64,000 bases of DNA from the NCBI RefSeq assembly GCF_014205275.1, contig NZ_JACHND010000001.1, positions 3,224,001 to 3,288,000 on the forward strand, given 5' to 3'. The translations under genes were made by a program, and so were the position numbers. Each line of letters opens with the position of its first letter. Positions within the stretch are counted from its first letter, which is position 1. This DNA is from Sphaerisporangium siamense (lineage in GTDB: Bacteria > Actinomycetota > Actinomycetes > Streptosporangiales > Streptosporangiaceae). Of the stretch, positions 18,368-27,527 are shown in pieces. Below the pieces are notes generated by a model. It was not told where the DNA came from and did not search any database. It was given only the letters and a program-made list of their open reading frames with translations.

Positions 18368-21300
18368 CGGTTCTCATCCTCCAGCCGGGCGCTCGCCGCG
18401 CTGACCTCCTCCTCCGACATGGACTCCAGCATGGCGAGCAGCTCGTCCTCGCTCATGGAGTCCATGCGCTGGGCGTCGACGATCCCGGCGATGTGCGCCG
18501 GGGTCGGGGACAGGAAGAAGTCGGCCAGCGAGATGCGCACCTTGAACCGCCGGTTGATGGACGAGATGAGCTGCGCGGCCTGCAGGCTGTTCCCGCCGAG
18601 CTGGAAGAAGTCGTCGCCGACGCCGATGCGCTCGTTGCGCAGCAGCGGCCCCATGATCTCCTGGACGAGCACGCGTTCGGTCTCGGTCCTCGGCTGCGCC
18701 ACGGGCCCGCCGGCCGACAGCGGCTCCGGGTCCGGCAGCGCGCGGCGGTTCACCTTCCCGCTGCTGTTCAGCGGCAGCTCGGGCAGGTGCACGAAGTAGG
18801 ACGGGATCATGTACGCGGGCAGCCGCTCCGCCAGGTGCTCGCGCAGCGCGTCCACGCCGAACGGGGCGGCGCCGGTGGAGACGTACCCCACCAGGTGCCG
18901 CTCGCCGGCCTCGTCCGCCCACGGCTCCACCGCCACCTGGGCGACGCCGGGGAACGCGGCGATGCCGGCCTCCACCTCGCCCAGCTCGATCCGCAGGCCG
19001 CGGATCTTCACCTGCTGGTCGATGCGGCCGATGAAGACGATACGGCCGTCCGACAGCCGCTTGACCAGGTCGCCGGTGCGGTACAGCCGCCCGCCCGGCG
19101 CGGTGCCGAACGGGTCGGGGACGAACTTCTCCTCGGTCAGCTCGGGCCGGTTCAGGTACCCCTTGGCCAGGCCCGCGCCGCCGATGACCAGCTCGCCCGG
19201 CACGCCGCACGGCACCGGGTTCAGGTGGCGGTCCAGGACGTGCGCGACGTGGTTGGTCATCGGCAGGCCGATCGGCGGGGTGTTCTCCCAGGTCCCCGGG
19301 CACTCCTCGACGATCATGGTGACCGTGCACTCGGTGGGGCCGTAGCCGTTGAACAGGCGCCGGCCCGGGTTCCACCGGTTGACGAGCTCGGCCGAGAACG
19401 CCTCGCCGCCGACGAACACGATGCGCAGCGCGTCGAACCGCTCGGGTTCGAGCAGGTTCATCACCGCGGGCGGCAGGTCGATCACGGTGATCGCCGACCG
19501 CTCCATCAACGCCTGCAGGCGCTCGATGGACAGCCGCTCCTCGTCCACGGCCAGGTACAGCCGCGCGCCGGTGAGCAGCGCGGCGAAGAGCTCGAACACC
19601 GACACGTCGAAGTTCAGCGAGGCGAAGCCGAGCACGCGGTCCTCGGGGGTCAGCTCGAACAGCTCCCGGACCGTGTCGGCGAAGTTGACGACGCTGCGCT
19701 GCTCGATCAGCACGCCCTTCGGCCGTCCCGTGCTGCCGGAGGTGTAGATGATGTAGGCGACGTCGTCGGGACCGGCCGTCTGATGCGGGTCCTCCTCCGG
19801 GGCCGAGGCCAGCGTGTCGCCGATCTCGTCCAGGACGACGAGCTGACGGCCCGCCCCGGTGAGCCGGTCGGTGAGCGAGGAGTCGGTCAGCACGGCCAGC
19901 GCGTCGGCGTCCGCGACGATCTGCGCGATCCTGGCGGCGGGGTTGGTCGGGTCCAGCGGCAGGTAGGCCGCGCCGGACTTCAGCACGGCGAGCACCGCTA
20001 CCACCATGTCGGCCGAGCGCGGCAGCGCGAGCGCCACGACCTGGCCGGGCTTGGCACCGAGGTCGATGAGGTGGTGCGCGAGCCGGTTGGCCCTGCGGTT
20101 CAGCTCGGCGTAGCTCACCGGCGTCTCGGACACCACCAGCGCGGTCTCCTCGCCCCTGGCCCTGACCTGGGCCTCGAACTCGGCGACGATCGTGCCGGCG
20201 CGCACCTCGCGCTTGGGGCCGTCGCCGAAGGACAGGACGCGCTCGTACTCCCGCTCGTCCAGCGCCTCGATGTACGACAGCGGGGTCTGCGGCGAGGCGC
20301 AGGCGTTGATGAGGAACCGCCCGTAGTTGGCGGCGAACCGCTCGACGGTCTCCTCGTCGAACAGGTCGGTGTTGTACTCGCACTCGATCGTGCTGAGGTC
20401 GCCGTTCCTGGTGATGCCCCACGCCATGTCGAACCGCGAGGTCCCGGTGTGCGTGGACGCGAGGCTGACCTCGATGCCGTCGAGCTGGATCGGCGGCGCG
20501 AAGTCGGCGAGCGCGAACGCGATCTGGAACAGCGGCTGCCGCGACGGGTCGCGCGGCGGCCGGACGGCCTCGATGAGCTTGCCGAACGGGATGTCGCCCT
20601 GGGAGAAGGTGTCCTGGACGACGGTCCGCGTGCGGTCCACGATCTCGCGGAAGGTCGGGTCGCCCGACAGGTCGAAGCGCAGGACGAGCTGGTTGATGAA
20701 GAACCCGGTGACGGTCTCCAGCGAGCTGAAGCGGCGGTTGGCGTTCGGCGAGCCGATCACCACGTCGTCCTGGCCGCTGTAGCGCTGCATCATCGCCGCG
20801 AACCCGGCCGTGAAGATGTTGAACGGCGTGACGCCGATCTTGCGGGCCAGCCCGTCCACCGCGCGGTCCAGCTCGGGCGGCAGCGCCACCTGCACCCCGG
20901 CGCCGTTGAAGGTCACCTGGGTGGGACGCGGCCGGTCGGTGGGGAACTCCAGCGTCGGCGCGTCGGCGAGCCGCTCGCGCCACCAGGCGCTCAGGTCCTC
21001 CAGGCGCTTGCCCGCCAGCCAGTCCCGCTGCCACACCGCGTAGTCGGCGTACTGCACCGGCAGGTCGGCGAGCTCCGGCTCGACGCCGTTCTTCAGGGCC
21101 CGGTACAGCTCGGCCAGGTCGCGGGCGAGCACCGTCTGCGACCAGCCGTCGAAGACCATGTGGTGGACGTTGAACAGCAGGTAGTGGTCGTCGGGCGCCA
21201 GCCGGTACAGGCGGATGCGCCACAGCGGCGGCGTCTCGATCGCGAAGGGGATGCGCGCCTCGATCCTGAGCAGCGCCTCCACCTCCTGCTCGCTGGACGC

Positions 21301-21672
21301 CTCCACGATCAGCATCTCGACGGGCAGCTCGGGCGCGATCACCTGCACCGGGGTGTTGTTCTGCTCGGTCACGCTGGTGCGCAGGGACTCGTGCCGCGCC
21401 ACCAGCGCGGTGAGCGCCCCGCCCAGCGCCTCGGTGTCCAGATCGCCGCGCAGCCGGTAGCAGAACGGCATGCTGTAGGTCGGCTCGTCGGGGGAGAGCC
21501 GATGGTGGGTCCACAAGGGTTCCTGGTTGAACGACAGCGGCACGGGCCCGGTGGTCTGCCGCGCCACGGGACCGAGATTGGCGGCGGGTTCCGCTCCCGC
21601 CCGCAACTGCGCGAGCAGCCGCGCACGCTTGTCCTCGGGCAGCCTGGCCAGGCGTTTGAGCAGTTCGGTCAT
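18364..21672 (-). CDS. NRPS, C-A-PCP (module with DVFDFGVTK code)
   Basis: This 1102-aa protein is a full elongation module. An N-terminal helix (1-30) precedes the condensation domain (about 44-475) with intact HHMVFDG at 170-176. The adenylation domain (about 495-985) has TSGSTGRPKG, NGYGPTE, TGDL and NSSGKV motifs. The carrier domain has Ser1029 in LGGNS. Aligning the pocket to GrsA gives the code D-V-F-D-F-G-V-T-K. Asp at position 278 suggests a basic side chain, which would suit a DADH-derived amino acid. The acidic tail (DELLAMLESMSEEEV) matches the tail of the plus-strand NRPS and may be a docking tag. The start is ATG at 21672, overlapping the hydrolase stop (ATGA). The predicted substrate is inference; I do not recognise the code. 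Confidence 0.92.
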   Translation of the reverse strand: MTELLKRLARLPEDKRARLLAQLRAGAEPAANLGPVARQTTGPVPLSFNQEPLWTHHRLSPDEPTYSMPFCYRLRGDLDTEALGGALTALVARHESLRTSVTEQNNTPVQVIAPELPVEMLIVEASSEQEVEALLRIEARIPFAIETPPLWRIRLYRLAPDDHYLLFNVHHMVFDGWSQTVLARDLAELYRALKNGVEPELADLPVQYADYAVWQRDWLAGKRLEDLSAWWRERLADAPTLEFPTDRPRPTQVTFNGAGVQVALPPELDRAVDGLARKIGVTPFNIFTAGFAAMMQRYSGQDDVVIGSPNANRRFSSLETVTGFFINQLVLRFDLSGDPTFREIVDRTRTVVQDTFSQGDIPFGKLIEAVRPPRDPSRQPLFQIAFALADFAPPIQLDGIEVSLASTHTGTSRFDMAWGITRNGDLSTIECEYNTDLFDEETVERFAANYGRFLINACASPQTPLSYIEALDEREYERVLSFGDGPKREVRAGTIVAEFEAQVRARGEETALVVSETPVSYAELNRRANRLAHHLIDLGAKPGQVVALALPRSADMVVAVLAVLKSGAAYLPLDPTNPAARIAQIVADADALAVLTDSSLTDRLTGAGRQLVVLDEIGDTLASAPEEDPHQTAGPDDVAYIIYTSGSTGRPKGVLIEQRSVVNFADTVRELFELTPEDRVLGFASLNFDVSVFELFAALLTGARLYLAVDEERLSIERLQALMERSAITVIDLPPAVMNLLEPERFDALRIVFVGGEAFSAELVNRWNPGRRLFNGYGPTECTVTMIVEECPGTWENTPPIGLPMTNHVAHVLDRHLNPVPCGVPGELVIGGAGLAKGYLNRPELTEEKFVPDPFGTAPGGRLYRTGDLVKRLSDGRIVFIGRIDQQVKIRGLRIELGEVEAGIAAFPGVAQVAVEPWADEAGERHLVGYVSTGAAPFGVDALREHLAERLPAYMIPSYFVHLPELPLNSSGKVNRRALPDPEPLSAGGPVAQPRTETERVLVQEIMGPLLRNERIGVGDDFFQLGGNSLQAAQLISSINRRFKVRISLADFFLSPTPAHIAGIVDAQRMDSMSEDELLAMLESMSEEEVSAASARLEDENR

Positions 21673-22817
21673 GGATTCCTCCGTGTCCGCACGGGAACGT
21701 TGCCGGTCGGGCCGGTCAGGGTGGATCTCCGCGCTTCGTGGTGTGGTAGGTCGGAGAGGTCGGTGAGGGCGCTGGAGAGGACCGCGATGCCGCGGAGGTA
21801 GTCGGCCAGCACGATGTGCTCGTCCTCGGAGTGGTCGAGCGAGCTGTCGCCGGGGCCGTAGGTGGCCATCGGCACGTCCCAGACCTCGGCGAGGGTGTTC
21901 ATGTCCGAGGTGGCGGTCTTCAGCTTGGCCGTGGCGCGGCCCTGCTGCGTGGCGATGCCGGCGAACAGCGCGCGGACGACGGGGTCGCGGCGCGTGGTGC
22001 GGCAGGCGGCGACCGAGTTGACGACGGTCAGCTCGCCGGCGCCGCCGAGGAGGGCGCGCAGGTCGCGGACCAGGGCGGGCGCGTCGAAGCCCGGCGAGGT
22101 GCGCACGCTCATCTCCATCTCGGCGGCGGAGAGCCCGCCGTTGAGCGAGACGAGCGTGGCGGTGGGCTGGTCGAAGACGGCGTGGCCCGGCTGCGGCGGC
22201 AGCAGCGACACCAGGGAGTTCCAGCAGTGGACGGCCAGCTCGGACGCCTTCGGGACCGGGTTGCTCGGGTGCGTGGGCGGCACCGTCACCTGGTAGCGCA
22301 GGTCCAGCTTGCCCTTGTAGCCGAGCACGACGCTCGACCAGCCGCTGGGCTCGCCGATGATGAGCGCGTCGGGCGGGCTGTGGGTGTTGCGGATCGCCAT
22401 CGCCCCGCGCGAGCACGGCGTCTCCTCCTCGACGACGCCGATGACCACGACCCGGCCGCGGAACCCGGGCGTCCCGGCGGCGGCGCAGATCATCGCGGCG
22501 AGCGGCCCCTTGGCGTCGACGGCGCCCCGGCCGTACAGGCTGCCGTTGACCGAGCGGACGGGCAGGGTGCCGGGCACGGTGTCCATGTGGCCGAGCAGCA
22601 TCACGGTCGGCCCGTCGCCCCGGACGATCTCGCCGACGGCGTTGCCGGTCTCGTCGACGTAGGCGCTGAAGCCGAGCTCGCGCATCGCGGTGACGAGGGC
22701 GCGGGCGAGCGCGGCCTCGTGGTGGGAGGGGGAGTCGATCTCCAGCATCCGGCGGAGCAGCCCGATCGCGACGGTCTCGCCGACCGGGCCGGTGTCCGCG
22801 CTGGGCCAATCATTCAT
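21669..22817 (-). CDS. lysK-like: M20 peptidase, LysK/ArgE-like carrier hydrolase
   Basis: This 382-aa zinc hydrolase should cut the finished amino acid from the C-terminal Glu of LysW. The metal-site motifs are present: [11 protein letters not shown] near residue 75, the catalytic EE in [12 protein letters not shown], and the later His/Asp regions. It lies directly behind the kinase (TGATG, one-base overlap at 22817) and in front of the NRPS (ATGA). This order links release of the product to its use by the NRPS. Unlike primary lysine or arginine operons, it is buried in an NRPS cluster, so a dedicated secondary-metabolic role is very likely. Confidence 0.87.
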   Translation of the reverse strand: MNDWPSADTGPVGETVAIGLLRRMLEIDSPSHHEAALARALVTAMRELGFSAYVDETGNAVGEIVRGDGPTVMLLGHMDTVPGTLPVRSVNGSLYGRGAVDAKGPLAAMICAAAGTPGFRGRVVVIGVVEEETPCSRGAMAIRNTHSPPDALIIGEPSGWSSVVLGYKGKLDLRYQVTVPPTHPSNPVPKASELAVHCWNSLVSLLPPQPGHAVFDQPTATLVSLNGGLSAAEMEMSVRTSPGFDAPALVRDLRALLGGAGELTVVNSVAACRTTRRDPVVRALFAGIATQQGRATAKLKTATSDMNTLAEVWDVPMATYGPGDSSLDHSEDEHIVLADYLRGIAVLSSALTDLSDLPHHEARRSTLTGPTGNVPVRTRRNP

Positions 22818-23668
22818 CAGGGGCTCGTCTCCATGGTGTCGAGGCGGTCGCGTCCCCCCAGGACGACCGTGGTCGCGGCGCCGTCCAGCGCGGCCGTCAC
22901 CGGCCGGGGGCGGCGTCCGTCCGCGATGAGCGTCTCGGGCACCCCGGCCGCGAGCGCCTCACGGGCGGCGATCAGTTTCAGTCCCATCCCGCCGGACCGG
23001 TGGGCGGGGGGCTCGTCCGGCGAGAGCTCCACCACGGGCAGCACCGAGTCCGGGTCGTCCACGTCGGCGAGGACCCCCGGGGCGCCGGTCAGCATCACCA
23101 GGCGCCTGGCGCCGAGCGCGGCGGCCACGGCGGCGGCGGCCCGGTCGGCGTTGATGTTCACCGGCCGGCCGTCCTCGGCCAGGGCCGGAGGTGAGACGAC
23201 CGGCACCAGGCCCGCGGCGAGCAGCCCGCGCAGCAGCCCGGTGTCCACGCTGGTGATCGTCCCGACCTGGTTGTCGCGCACGATCACGCGCACGCCGTCC
23301 ACGACGGCGCGGTGCGCCGCCTTCCTGCGGGCGCGCAGCAGGCCCGCGTCCAGGCCGGTGAGCCCGACCGCGCGGACCCCGGCCGCGGCGAGCGAGGCGA
23401 GCAGGCGCGGCTTGGCCATGCCGGCCAGGGCCAGCGTGACGACCTCCAGCATGGCCGGGTCGGTGTAGCGGGCGGGCACGCCGTCCGGGGCGACGAGCCG
23501 CCTGCTCGGCACGCCGAGCCGCGCGGCCAGCCGCTCGATGTCGGCCGAGCCGCCGTGCACCAGCACGACCTCGGCGCCCCGCTCGCGCAGAGTGGCCACG
23601 TCGGCGCACACCTCGTCCACCTCGACGGCGGCGTTGCCTCCGCACTTGACCACCGTGATGTCAGTCAT
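22817..23668 (-). CDS. lysZ-like: Amino acid kinase, LysZ/ArgB-like
   Basis: This 283-aa acetylglutamate-kinase-family enzyme should phosphorylate the side-chain carboxyl of glutamate held on LysW. Visible motifs are the N-terminal VVKCGGNAA, the VLVHGGSADIERLAARLG substrate region, VNINADRAAAAVA, and the nucleotide-binding LTGAPGVLADVDDPDSVLP. The C-terminal part has the conserved GGMGLKLIAAREAL. The ATG at 23668 has a GGAAAGG-like site in the 15-bp gap after lysY. Length and motifs fit LysZ better than aspartokinase. Confidence 0.88.
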   Translation of the reverse strand: MTDITVVKCGGNAAVEVDEVCADVATLRERGAEVVLVHGGSADIERLAARLGVPSRRLVAPDGVPARYTDPAMLEVVTLALAGMAKPRLLASLAAAGVRAVGLTGLDAGLLRARRKAAHRAVVDGVRVIVRDNQVGTITSVDTGLLRGLLAAGLVPVVSPPALAEDGRPVNINADRAAAAVAAALGARRLVMLTGAPGVLADVDDPDSVLPVVELSPDEPPAHRSGGMGLKLIAAREALAAGVPETLIADGRRPRPVTAALDGAATTVVLGGRDRLDTMETSP

Positions 23669-23683
23669 GCCCGCCTTTCCTGG

Positions 23684-24709
23684 TCAGTTCGGGTGGAGTC
23701 CGGGGAAGGTCAGGCCGGCGCGCTCCGGCCAGCCGTACCGGACGTTCATGCACTGCACGGCGTTGCCCGCGCCGCCCTTGACGAGGTTGTCCAGGGCGGC
23801 GACCAGGACCAGGGCCCGCTCGTCGCCGTCGGTGGCGAAGCCGACGTCGCAGAAGTTCGACCCGCTGAGGATCTTGGGTTCTGGCAGCCGGTACAGCCCG
23901 CGCTTCTGCGCCACCACGCGCACGAACGGCTCGGCCGCGTAGGCGGCGCGGTAGGCCGCGCGCACGGCCCGCTCGTCGGCGCCCGGCGCGAGCCGCGCCC
24001 GGCACAGCACCTGGATGCCGCGCACCGCTTCGACGCCGGTGGCGCTCATCCGCACCGACAGGCCGGTCTCCTGGCCGATCTCGGCCTCGTGCCGGTGCCG
24101 GGTCGGCGCGAACACCCGCATCGCGCCGCTGCGCTCGGCGTGCAGGTTCTCCGGCCCCGCCGTGGCGCCGGACCCGCTGGAGCCGGTGCGCGCGTCGATC
24201 GTCACCTCCGGCTCGATCAGCCCGGCGGCGGCGGCCGGGCGCAGGGCGAGGATCCCCGCGGTGGCCATGCAGCCGGGCACGGCGACCCTGTCGGCGGAGC
24301 GCAGCCGGTCGCGGTGCAGCTCGGGCAGTCCGAGGACGAACTCCGGCAGCAGGTCCACGGCCTCGTGCGGCAGGCCGTAGTAGCGGCGGAAGACCTCGGG
24401 GTCGCGCAGCCGGAAGTCGGCCGACAGGTCGAAGATCGTCGGGGCGATCTTCGCGTAGCCGGCCATCCGGCCCATGGTCTCGGTGTGCGGGGTCGCCAGG
24501 AACAGCGCGTCGTACTCCCGCAGGTCGCCGGGGTCCACGAAGGTGAGGTCGGTGAGGCCGCGCAGGTTCGGGTGCGCGCCGTCCACCCGGCGCCCGGCCA
24601 GCCGGGTCGAGGTGACCGCCGCCACCTCGGCCTCGGGGTGGCCGAGCAGCAGCCGCAGCAGCTCGCCGCCGATGTACCCCGACCCTCCGACGATCGCTAC
24701 CCGCGCCAC
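23684..24709 (-). CDS. lysY-like: LysY/ArgC-like semialdehyde dehydrogenase
   Basis: This 341-aa NADPH-dependent reductase should convert the LysW-bound acyl phosphate to the semialdehyde. The Rossmann start is VAIVGGSGYIGGELLRLLL (4-22); the catalytic Cys is C147 in RVAVPGCMATA; the basic substrate region HRHEAEIGQE and the tail NLVKGGAGNAVQCMNVRYG are as in ArgC/LysY. The GTG start at 24709 overlaps the end of lysX by 13 bp; upstream open frame lies inside lysX and is not used. With the kinase, it makes the aldehyde acceptor for the transketolase. Confidence 0.9.
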   Translation of the reverse strand: MARVAIVGGSGYIGGELLRLLLGHPEAEVAAVTSTRLAGRRVDGAHPNLRGLTDLTFVDPGDLREYDALFLATPHTETMGRMAGYAKIAPTIFDLSADFRLRDPEVFRRYYGLPHEAVDLLPEFVLGLPELHRDRLRSADRVAVPGCMATAGILALRPAAAAGLIEPEVTIDARTGSSGSGATAGPENLHAERSGAMRVFAPTRHRHEAEIGQETGLSVRMSATGVEAVRGIQVLCRARLAPGADERAVRAAYRAAYAAEPFVRVVAQKRGLYRLPEPKILSGSNFCDVGFATDGDERALVLVAALDNLVKGGAGNAVQCMNVRYGWPERAGLTFPGLHPN

Positions 24710-25566
24710 GTGTGCACCCCGTTCAGCACGTGGTCCACGATCCGGTCCGCCACGTTCACCCGGTCTCCCATCGCGTGCTGGAACCCGGAGAACTCGACGA
24801 TGTCGTTGACCTCCAGGACCAGCAGCCTGCCGTCCTCGTCCTCGACCAGGTCCACGCCCGCGACGTCGGCCTCGGTGGCCCGGGCCGCCGCGTACACGAG
24901 CTTGGCCAGGTCGTCGGTCACCTCGCACGGCTCGGTGACCGCGCCGCGCGCCACGTTCGTGCGCCATTCCTCGCTGCGCCGGTAGACCGCGCCCAGCACC
25001 TCGCCGCCGACGACCAGGGCCCGGATGTCGCGGCCCGGCTTGTCCACGTACTCCTGGACGTACACGACGTGCGACTGCGGCGAGGGGAGGGCGGCGATGT
25101 ACTCCAGCACCGTCTCGGCGACCCGCCGGTCCGGCACGTAGGTCACCAGCCGCCCCCACGAGCCCACCAGCGGCTTCAGCACCGCCGGGTAGCCGATCTC
25201 CTCGATCGCCGGCAGCGCCGCCGTCGGGGTGAGGGCCAGCGCGGTCCGCGGGGCGGGCAGCCCGGCGGACCGCAGCGCCATCGAGGTGCGCCACTTGTCG
25301 CCGCACACCTCGGTGGCGCGGGCGCTGTTCACGACGAGCGTGCCGAGCGCCTCCAGGCTGTGCGCCGCGTACGCCGCCCGGACGTGGCCGATCTCCCGGT
25401 TCAGCGCGCGGTCCCACGGCAGCGGCGCGAGGTCCGCCGAGCTCCACAGCGTCCTGCTGTCCACGTGGACGTAGGGCGCGGCCCGGCGGTCGAGCGCGTC
25501 GAAGATCCGTTTCTCGTCGGCGCGGATCCGGGAGGCGACCACGGCGAGAGTGCCAGGAGAGGTCAC
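24697..25566 (-). CDS. lysX-like: RimK-type ATP-grasp ligase LysX
   Basis: This 289-aa ATP-grasp enzyme should join the alpha-amino group of glutamate to the side-chain carboxyl of the last Glu of LysW. Family landmarks are the N-terminal VVASRIRADEKRIFDAL, the central PAVLKPLVGSWGRLVTYV loop, the EYVDKPGRDIRALVVGG segment, and DVAGVDLVEDEDGRLLVLEVNDIVEFSGF with the metal-binding acidic and Asn residues. The GTG start overlaps the lysW stop (GTGA at 25563-25566). Adjacent lysW makes the assignment secure; in this cluster glutamate is the expected substrate because no aminoadipate genes are present. Confidence 0.92.
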   Translation of the reverse strand: MTSPGTLAVVASRIRADEKRIFDALDRRAAPYVHVDSRTLWSSADLAPLPWDRALNREIGHVRAAYAAHSLEALGTLVVNSARATEVCGDKWRTSMALRSAGLPAPRTALALTPTAALPAIEEIGYPAVLKPLVGSWGRLVTYVPDRRVAETVLEYIAALPSPQSHVVYVQEYVDKPGRDIRALVVGGEVLGAVYRRSEEWRTNVARGAVTEPCEVTDDLAKLVYAAARATEADVAGVDLVEDEDGRLLVLEVNDIVEFSGFQHAMGDRVNVADRIVDHVLNGVHTWRG

Positions 25567-25727
25567 TCGCCCCAGTCCTCTTCCACTTCGGGCGCGAGCC
25601 CGACGAGCGTCGGCTCCAGGGAGAGCACTTCCAGCTCGGCGTGGCAGTCACCGCATTCCAGGATCTCGTTGAGGCGGGGCGCGTCGGGCAGGTCGACCGT
25701 GGCCTCGCACTCGGGGCAGGCGATCAT
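25563..25727 (-). CDS. lysW: LysW amino-group carrier protein
   Basis: This 54-aa acidic carrier has two Cys pairs (CPEC near residue 4 and CGDC near residue 26) for one zinc, and ends in the diagnostic EDWGE motif whose last Glu takes the amino acid. A strong ribosome site (AAGAGGAGAACCC) precedes the ATG at 25727, 28 bp after the transketolase gene. It protects the alpha-amine of glutamate and presents it to LysZ, LysY, the transketolase and the aminotransferase. It is the defining gene of the pathway and too short to appear in most automatic ORF lists. Confidence 0.95.
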   Translation of the reverse strand: MIACPECEATVDLPDAPRLNEILECGDCHAELEVLSLEPTLVGLAPEVEEDWGE

Positions 25728-25755
25728 AGGGTTCTCCTCTTGTCTCGTCGTGGAC

Positions 25756-26700
25756 TCAGGGCAGGTCTGTGGCGGTCAGCCGCGCGCGCACCCGGGCCGC
25801 GACGCCGGCGGGGGTGATGCCGTGCTCGGCGACGATGTGCTCCTGGCCGCCGACGGTGTCGACGAACCGGTCGGGCATGGCGATGCGCAGCAGCGGGCGC
25901 GGGGCGCGCTCGGCGAGCTCCTCGGCCACCGCGGACCCGAGCCCGCCGGCCGGCCAGTGCTCCTCGACCGTGACCACCAGGCGGGCGTGCCCGGTGGCGG
26001 CCACGAGCGTCTCGGCGTCGAACGGCTTGAGCGTGTGGGCGTGCAGCACGCCCGCGTCCAGGCCGTCCTCGGCGAGGGCCTCGGCCGCGCCGAGCGCGGC
26101 GAGCACCGGCAGCGGGCCCGCGGCGACCAGCACGATCTCTTCGCCCGCGCGCAGCCGCTGGATCGTCCCGAGCACCGGGGGAGGCGTGCCGTCCGGCAGG
26201 GACGGGGTGGGCTTGCGGCCGAGCCGCACGTACGCCGGGCCCGGCAGCTCGGCGACCTGGGCGAGCAGCGCGACGGTCGAGTCGGCGTCGGCGGGGACCA
26301 CCACGGTCATGTTCGGCAGCGTCCGCATCACGGCCACGTCCTCCAGGGCGTGGTGGGTCGGGCCGAGGTGGCCCGCCGATACCCCGGCGTGGGTGGCCAT
26401 GACGCGGACGGGCAGCGCGTTGTAGGCGATGTCGATCTTGACGGCCTCCAGGGCGCGTGCGCCCGCGAACGCGGCCATCGTGTTGACGTACGGACGCCAC
26501 CCGGAGGCGGCCATGCCCGCCGCGACGCCCATGAGGGTGTGCTCGGCGATGCCCAGGTTGAGGTAGCGGGCCGCGGCGTCGCCGAAGTCCACGCCGGAGA
26601 ACAGCCCGGTGTCGGTGTCCAGGCACACGGCGGCGGGGTCGAGGGCCATCCGCGCGACCAGCGCGTCCCGGTACGCCGTCCGGGTCGCCGTGGCGCTCAC
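25756..26700 (-). CDS. Transketolase, C-terminal subunit
   Basis: This 314-aa protein holds the pyrimidine-binding and C-terminal domains of a split transketolase. It has the conserved Glu region YLNLGIAEHTLMGVAAGMA, the THHALEDVAVMRTLPNMTVVVPAD block, and a tail like Dxs/transketolase. It forms the active enzyme with the N-terminal subunit, with which it overlaps (GTGA at 26697-26700). In carrier-protein pathways such a pair transfers a two-carbon ketol unit to the glutamate semialdehyde, giving a seven-carbon keto-diol. The position directly upstream of lysW supports that role rather than central metabolism. Confidence 0.9.
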   Translation of the reverse strand: MSATATRTAYRDALVARMALDPAAVCLDTDTGLFSGVDFGDAAARYLNLGIAEHTLMGVAAGMAASGWRPYVNTMAAFAGARALEAVKIDIAYNALPVRVMATHAGVSAGHLGPTHHALEDVAVMRTLPNMTVVVPADADSTVALLAQVAELPGPAYVRLGRKPTPSLPDGTPPPVLGTIQRLRAGEEIVLVAAGPLPVLAALGAAEALAEDGLDAGVLHAHTLKPFDAETLVAATGHARLVVTVEEHWPAGGLGSAVAEELAERAPRPLLRIAMPDRFVDTVGGQEHIVAEHGITPAGVAARVRARLTATDLP

Positions 26701-27527
26701 CGGTCACCCGCCTGGAGCGCGCGCGCCAGACGGGCGTGCATCCGGTCGGACAGCGTCGCGTAGTGGCTGTTCGGCTTGCCCGCCACCATCGCCAGACCCT
26801 GCCCCTTGACCGTGCGGGCGACCAGCGCGCTCGGGCGGCCTGGCTCCCACGGCGCCGAGGCCAGCGCCTCGCGCAGCGCCTCGTGGTCGTGCCCGTCCAC
26901 CTCCCTGACCGCCCAGTTGAAGGCGCGCCAGCGGTCGGCCAGCGGCTCCAGCGGGGCGATCTGCTCGGTGTGGCCGGTGAGCTGCAGGCCGTTCCTGTCG
27001 ATCACGGCCACGAGGTTGTCGGCGCGCTGGGCGGCGGCGGCGATGGCCGCCTCCCAGCAGGAGCCCTCCTGCAGTTCACCGTCGCCCATCAGCACGAACG
27101 ACCGGTTCGCGCGCCCGGCCAGCCGGGCCGACAGCGCGAAGCCGAGGCCGAGGGCCAGGCCGTGCCCGAGCGAGCCGGTGGGCATCTCCACGCCGGGCAC
27201 CGCGCGCACCGGGTGGCCCATCAGGCGGCTGCCCGGCCTGGCGTAGGTGGCCAGCTCCTCGACGGGGAAGTAGCCGCGCTCGGCGAGCGTGGCGTACAGG
27301 CCGATCGCGCCGTGGCCCTTGCTGAGCAGGAACACGTCCCTGCCGGGGTCGGCGGGCGCGCCGGGGTCGACGTTCATGACGGAGAAGTACAGGACGGCGA
27401 GGATGTCGGCGCTGGACAGCGAGCCGCCGAGGTGCCCGCCCTCCGGCCCCGCGCACATGTCGACGATGTGGCGGCGGATCCGGAGCGCGGTCTCCTGCAG
27501 GCTCTCCGCGCCCACGAGGGCGGTCAC
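26697..27527 (-). CDS. Transketolase, N-terminal (ThDP-binding) subunit
   Basis: This 276-aa subunit carries the thiamine-diphosphate site: [18 protein letters not shown], the HG pair in [15 protein letters not shown], and the metal/pyrophosphate motif [29 protein letters not shown]. All key residues are present. The GTG at 27527 overlaps the aminotransferase stop (GTGA). It pairs with the downstream C-terminal subunit; together they equal one transketolase monomer. Confidence 0.91.
   Translation of the reverse strand: MTALVGAESLQETALRIRRHIVDMCAGPEGGHLGGSLSSADILAVLYFSVMNVDPGAPADPGRDVFLLSKGHGAIGLYATLAERGYFPVEELATYARPGSRLMGHPVRAVPGVEMPTGSLGHGLALGLGFALSARLAGRANRSFVLMGDGELQEGSCWEAAIAAAAQRADNLVAVIDRNGLQLTGHTEQIAPLEPLADRWRAFNWAVREVDGHDHEALREALASAPWEPGRPSALVARTVKGQGLAMVAGKPNSHYATLSDRMHARLARALQAGDR

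Noticed and set aside
18493-21801. 1102-codon open frame on the plus strand opposite the NRPS
   Set aside because: Antisense shadow of a clear C-A-PCP protein; no recognisable domain.
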